From Oscillospiraceae bacterium (GTDB taxonomy: Bacteria; Bacillota; Clostridia; Oscillospirales; Ruminococcaceae), in contig SVMQ01000075.1 in assembly GCA_015067375.1 (NCBI GenBank), forward strand, positions 1 through 8,938: DNA of 8,938 bases, read 5' to 3'. The position numbers and the translations under genes were made by a program. The notes under the pieces were generated by a model. It saw nothing but the letters and a program-made list of their open reading frames with translations. It ran no database searches and was not told where the DNA came from. Shown one piece after another: positions 6,530 to 8,938 of this stretch (position 1 is its first letter; each line of letters starts with the position of its first letter).

Positions 6530-6558
6530 ATTGTAGCATAAAATACAGGATTAGGCAA
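6530..6558 (-). promoter_or_regulatory. SigA-type promoter of the DUF1015 gene
   Basis: On the minus strand, TTGCCT (6553-6558), a 17-nt spacer and TACAAT (6530-6535), with an extended -10 TGC. Transcription would begin near 6523, about 40 nt before the ATG. It lies just past the proS terminator, so the gene is separately transcribed. Confidence 0.82.
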
Positions 6559-6580
6559 TAGCTTTTTGATCTCTCCGCAT

Positions 6581-6616
6581 ACAAAATATGACCCGAAGAT
6601 CTCTCTTCGGGTCATA
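6581..6616 (-). terminator. Rho-independent terminator of proS
   Basis: Perfect 12-bp stem, TATGACCCGAAG (6587-6598) with CTTCGGGTCATA (6605-6616), and a 6-nt loop. Read on the minus strand, the hairpin is followed by a T-rich run (TTTTGT). It begins 8 nt after the proS stop codon. Confidence 0.9.
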
Positions 6617-6623
6617 AACTTAA

Positions 6624-8354
6624 TTATTCCTTGATAGTCAGCATCTCCTTGATGAGTGCCTGTACTCTGTCTGCGACAGCCTCGGGAGCAAGCTTCTCGC
6701 TGAAGCTCTTATCTCTTGCAGCGACCTCGATAACGCCATCCTTGAGGTTTCTCGGACTTACAACAAGTCTTATCGGGCAGCCGAGCAGGTCTGCATCGCT
6801 GAACATAACGCCTGCGCTTACATTGGAGCGATCGTCATAGATGACCTCAACACCGCGGCTCTGCAGCTCTGCATACAGCTTGTCTGCATTCTCCTTTACC
6901 TGTGCATCATCACTGCGCACTGCGCAGATGTGTACCTGCCACGGAGCGATAGCCATAGGCCAGATGGGGCCGTAGTCGTCGTGGTGAGCCTCGCATACAG
7001 AAGCCGCGAGTCTGCCTACACCGATACCGTAACAGCCCATGATAGGTGTCTGAGCGTTGCCATCCTTGTCGAGATAGGTCATACCCATGGACTTTGAGTA
7101 CTTTGTGCCAAGCTGGAAGATATTACCCACCTCGATGCCGCGAGAAATGCTTATCTCGTGCGCGCCGCACTCGGGACAGATACCGCCGTCGATTATCTTG
7201 GCGAGGTCGATATACTCTACCTCTCCGACATCACGGGAGATATCAAGACCTGTGTAGTGATACTCTTCCTTATTAGCGCCGCAAGAGAGGTTGTTGGTGT
7301 TCATCAGCGACTTATCATAAAGCACTGTGCAGCCGCCGTTTACATTAAGACCAACAGGGCCGATATATCCTGCATTGAGTCCACACTCCTCAGTGATGAC
7401 AGCAGGATGCACATCATAACCGAGGTGGTTTGTGAGCTTTGTTTCATTGATGTCAAGGTCGCCACGGATGAAGATAACGATGTAATGGTCATCGGAGTTT
7501 CTCTGGTATACGACAGCCTTGCAGCTCTTATCTGTGGGAGTCTTGAGGAAATCGCATATCTCCTCGATGGTGTGGATGTTGGGGGTATATACCTCTGTAA
7601 GAGCTTCGGAAACATCGTCGCGCGTGTTCTCTATGATGCTTGCAGCAGCCTCCATGTTTGCACGGTAGCCGCACTTCTTGCATATCGCAATGCTGTCCTC
7701 GCCGATAGGTGTGAGCAGCATGAACTCATGCGAGATGCTGCCGCCCATCATTCCGCTGTCAGATGCAACGGAGATGACCTCGGGTATGCCTGCTCTTGCA
7801 TAGATGCGCTCGTAAGCCTTATGGCAGCGGTAGTAGTATTCTTCGAGATCCTCCTGTGAGGTGTGGAAGGAATACGCATCCTTCATGGTAAACTCGCGCA
7901 CGCGGATAAGACCGCCGCGCGGTCTTGCCTCATCGCGGAACTTTGTCTGGATCTGATAGATCATAAAGGGGTACTTGGTGTAGCTGTTTGCATACTCACG
8001 AACGAGATGCACAGCCGCCTCCTCATGGGTCATACCCAGTACCATCTGAGCCTTGTTGCGGTCAGAGAAGCGCAGCAGCTCGCTGCCGATGCTCTCATAT
8101 CTGCCCGACTCCTGCCACATGGTCGCTGGCATAACAACGGGGAACATAACCTCCTGTCCATCTATAGCATCCATCTCCTCACGGATGATCTGCTCGATCT
8201 TGCGTGTTACCCTCTTAAGGGGCATATAGCTGGAGAAGATACCGTTTGCGACGTACTTCATATAGCCGCCTCTTACCATCAGCGCGTGGCTGTCGATGTT
8301 GCAATCGGAGGGGCGCTCCTTAAAGCGGTCGCCTACAAGCTTGTCAAGTTTCAT
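6624..8354 (-). CDS. proS: Prolyl-tRNA synthetase, bacterial type with editing domain
   Basis: A 576-residue class II synthetase that charges tRNA-Pro with proline in the cytoplasm. Motif 1 lies around GYMKYVANGIFSSYMPL (30-46). GMTHEE is at 107-112. Motif 2 is in 139-164, containing FRDEARPRGGLIRVREF. Motif 3 is GCYGIGVGRLA (440-450). Between motifs 2 and 3 sits the INS editing domain (about 225-400), with DKSCKAVVY (K279) and GYIGPVGL, which hydrolyses Ala-tRNA-Pro. Two CxxC pairs (225-228, 393-396) bracket it and could form a metal knuckle. The anticodon-binding domain is C-terminal (about 470-570). The start is ATG 8352-8354, with AAAGGA 9 nt upstream; the longer frame to 8456 runs through the T-box terminator and is not coding. 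Expression is controlled by the upstream T-box leader. All signature residues are present. Confidence 0.98.
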   Translation of the reverse strand: MKLDKLVGDRFKERPSDCNIDSHALMVRGGYMKYVANGIFSSYMPLKRVTRKIEQIIREEMDAIDGQEVMFPVVMPATMWQESGRYESIGSELLRFSDRNKAQMVLGMTHEEAAVHLVREYANSYTKYPFMIYQIQTKFRDEARPRGGLIRVREFTMKDAYSFHTSQEDLEEYYYRCHKAYERIYARAGIPEVISVASDSGMMGGSISHEFMLLTPIGEDSIAICKKCGYRANMEAAASIIENTRDDVSEALTEVYTPNIHTIEEICDFLKTPTDKSCKAVVYQRNSDDHYIVIFIRGDLDINETKLTNHLGYDVHPAVITEECGLNAGYIGPVGLNVNGGCTVLYDKSLMNTNNLSCGANKEEYHYTGLDISRDVGEVEYIDLAKIIDGGICPECGAHEISISRGIEVGNIFQLGTKYSKSMGMTYLDKDGNAQTPIMGCYGIGVGRLAASVCEAHHDDYGPIWPMAIAPWQVHICAVRSDDAQVKENADKLYAELQSRGVEVIYDDRSNVSAGVMFSDADLLGCPIRLVVSPRNLKDGVIEVAARDKSFSEKLAPEAVADRVQALIKEMLTIKE

Positions 8355-8641
8355 AGTTTTTCTTCCTTTCAAAATAATAAAGCCCCGAGCCATTTTTGGC
8401 TCAGGGCGAACTGTAAAAGTCCGTGGTACCACCTGAAATTCGGATAATATCCGCACTCAAGACGCGATAACGCCTTTCCTCGATAACGGGAGGTCCGTCG
8501 CCGCTTACTATGCCAGAGCAATTCGGGGCGAAGCTCAAAGATGGGTTCAGCACTGCTTCAACAGCGGCTCGCACCAGACGCCGCCTCTCTGAAATATCCG
8601 CAGGGCTTACTGTTTCTTGTCACAGCTTTTTGTATTCGATC
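8355..8641 (-). ncRNA. T-box riboswitch leader of proS, specifier Pro (CCC)
   Basis: This leader senses uncharged tRNA-Pro and lets transcription continue into proS when proline charging is low. The T-box core AGGTGGTACCACGG is at 8421-8434 on the minus strand, near the consensus AGGGUGGNACCGCG. Its UGGU should pair with an ACCA tRNA end, which fits the A73 discriminator usual in bacterial tRNA-Pro. Stem I includes an AGAGAG purine motif and an upper helix GCGGC/GCCGC. The helices TTCAG/CTGAA and GAT/ATC flank an internal loop whose 3' side is CCC (8543-8545), read as the specifier; the overlapping CCA (8542-8544) would also mean proline. A hairpin with CGGAT/ATCCG lies just before the T-box. 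The terminator at 8371-8407 competes with the antiterminator. The 5' end is inferred from the promoter. Confidence 0.93.
8371..8407 (-). terminator. Regulated intrinsic terminator of the T-box leader
   Basis: On the minus strand, GCCCTGAGCC (8398-8407) pairs with GGCTCGGGGC (8382-8391) through 10 bp including one T-G wobble, around a 6-nt loop. A T-rich tract (8371-8381) follows. It forms when the upstream T-box is not bound by uncharged tRNA-Pro. Confidence 0.92.
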
Positions 8642-8647
8642 AGATAT

Positions 8648-8676
8648 AGTATATCACGAATTTACAAGGTTGTCAA
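8648..8676 (-). promoter_or_regulatory. SigA-type promoter of the proS T-box transcript
   Basis: On the minus strand, a consensus TTGACA (8671-8676), 17-nt spacer and TATACT (8648-8653). Predicted start is near 8641, just before the first T-box stems. The -35 lies only 21 bp past the barstar stop codon. Confidence 0.88.
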
Positions 8677-8697
8677 GCAGTAAGCATCCTTTAATTC

Positions 8698-8938
8698 TCA
8701 GAACAACGTTTTTTCATACCCGTTTAAAACAGTCACTTCATACCCCTCGTCTGCCGCATCCCTGAACACCTGAACAAGCTTGTTGATTTCTTTTTGCACA
8801 TATTCGGAAGGCTCATCGGGGAAAAAGAAGCATACGGTCAGAGGCAGCTCAATATACCCCGTCAGCAGATCCCACAGCGCATCGGCATTGCAGCCGTACC
8901 ACGCCGGAAAGTCAAGCTGCTGTTGCAGAACATGATGC
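8698..8938 (-). CDS. Barstar-like ribonuclease inhibitor, C-terminal 79 residues (5' end outside window)
   Basis: The minus-strand frame is open from the window edge (first full codon ends at 8937) to TGA at 8698-8700. It reads FPAWYGCNADALWDLLTG near the start, which matches the barstar core of Bacillus amyloliquefaciens (YYGENLDALWDCLTG). Later, LVQVFRDAADEGYEVTV aligns with LQVFREAKAEGCDITI. Residues that contact barnase are kept: D19, W22 and D23 of the fragment correspond to barstar D35, W38 and D39; D60 and E64 correspond to E76 and E80. Barstar is a cytoplasmic immunity protein that plugs the active site of a secreted ribonuclease. About 12-20 N-terminal residues are missing. No terminator was seen between it and the proS promoter. 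The partner nuclease is not in the window; it could lie upstream, beyond 8938, or the gene could be an orphan. Confidence 0.88.
   Translation of the reverse strand, partial: HHVLQQQLDFPAWYGCNADALWDLLTGYIELPLTVCFFFPDEPSEYVQKEINKLVQVFRDAADEGYEVTVLNGYEKTLF

Noticed and set aside
6484..6615. N-terminal extension of the DUF1015 protein by 44 codons
   Set aside because: It would start within the proS terminator and read through the gene's own promoter.
7158..7859. A 233-codon plus-strand frame opposite proS
   Set aside because: It lies inside the conserved proS coding sequence, has no start signals and its product has no known motif.
8355..8456. N-terminal extension of ProS by 34 codons
   Set aside because: The extra codons are the T-box core and its terminator hairpin. 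The ATG at 8352-8354 has a well-placed ribosome binding site and gives the family's normal length.

Overview
The window looks like a chromosome segment from a fibre-degrading Clostridia, most like Ruminococcus (Oscillospiraceae). I infer this from a GH26 beta-mannanase, a Pro-specific T-box leader on proS, Firmicutes-type promoters (three of the four show an extended -10), AG-rich ribosome binding sites and a base composition near 50% GC. The species cannot be fixed from the sequence alone.

Plus-strand half (1-3860): the window opens inside the catalytic domain of a GH26 mannanase, which ends at 981 and is closed by a strong terminator. A strong promoter at 1074-1102 then drives a 120-residue stand-alone Hpt phosphotransfer protein (1141-1503). 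After 64 nt follows a 508-residue flotillin (1568-3094) and a terminator, so hpt and the flotillin probably form one unit. Next is a monocistronic unit with its own promoter and terminator, encoding a 184-residue protein with the His/Cys layout of permuted NlpC/P60-like (YiiX/LRAT-like) papain-fold enzymes.

Minus-strand half (3882-8938), in the order transcribed: the C-terminal 79 codons of a barstar-like ribonuclease inhibitor (start outside the window); the proS promoter and a complete T-box leader (about 8355-8641); proS (6624-8354) and its terminator; a promoter and a DUF1015 protein (5230-6483); a 178-nt repeat-rich gap; and a class C beta-lactamase-like serine hydrolase (3882-5051). No T-tract terminator or convincing promoter was seen in the 178-nt gap, so the last two genes may be cotranscribed.

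The most unusual spot is that gap. It holds a second copy of the last 17 codons of the DUF1015 gene. The copy differs at five bases, all in third codon positions, so the encoded peptide is identical. It is separated from the intact gene end by an 83-bp hairpin-rich segment. This looks like the scar of allele replacement, loss of a tandem paralogue, or insertion of a small palindromic element near a gene end. The rest is mainly housekeeping and small accessory genes, and I see no complete novel multi-gene system. The barstar fragment at the right edge suggests that a secreted barnase-type ribonuclease gene might lie just outside the window.
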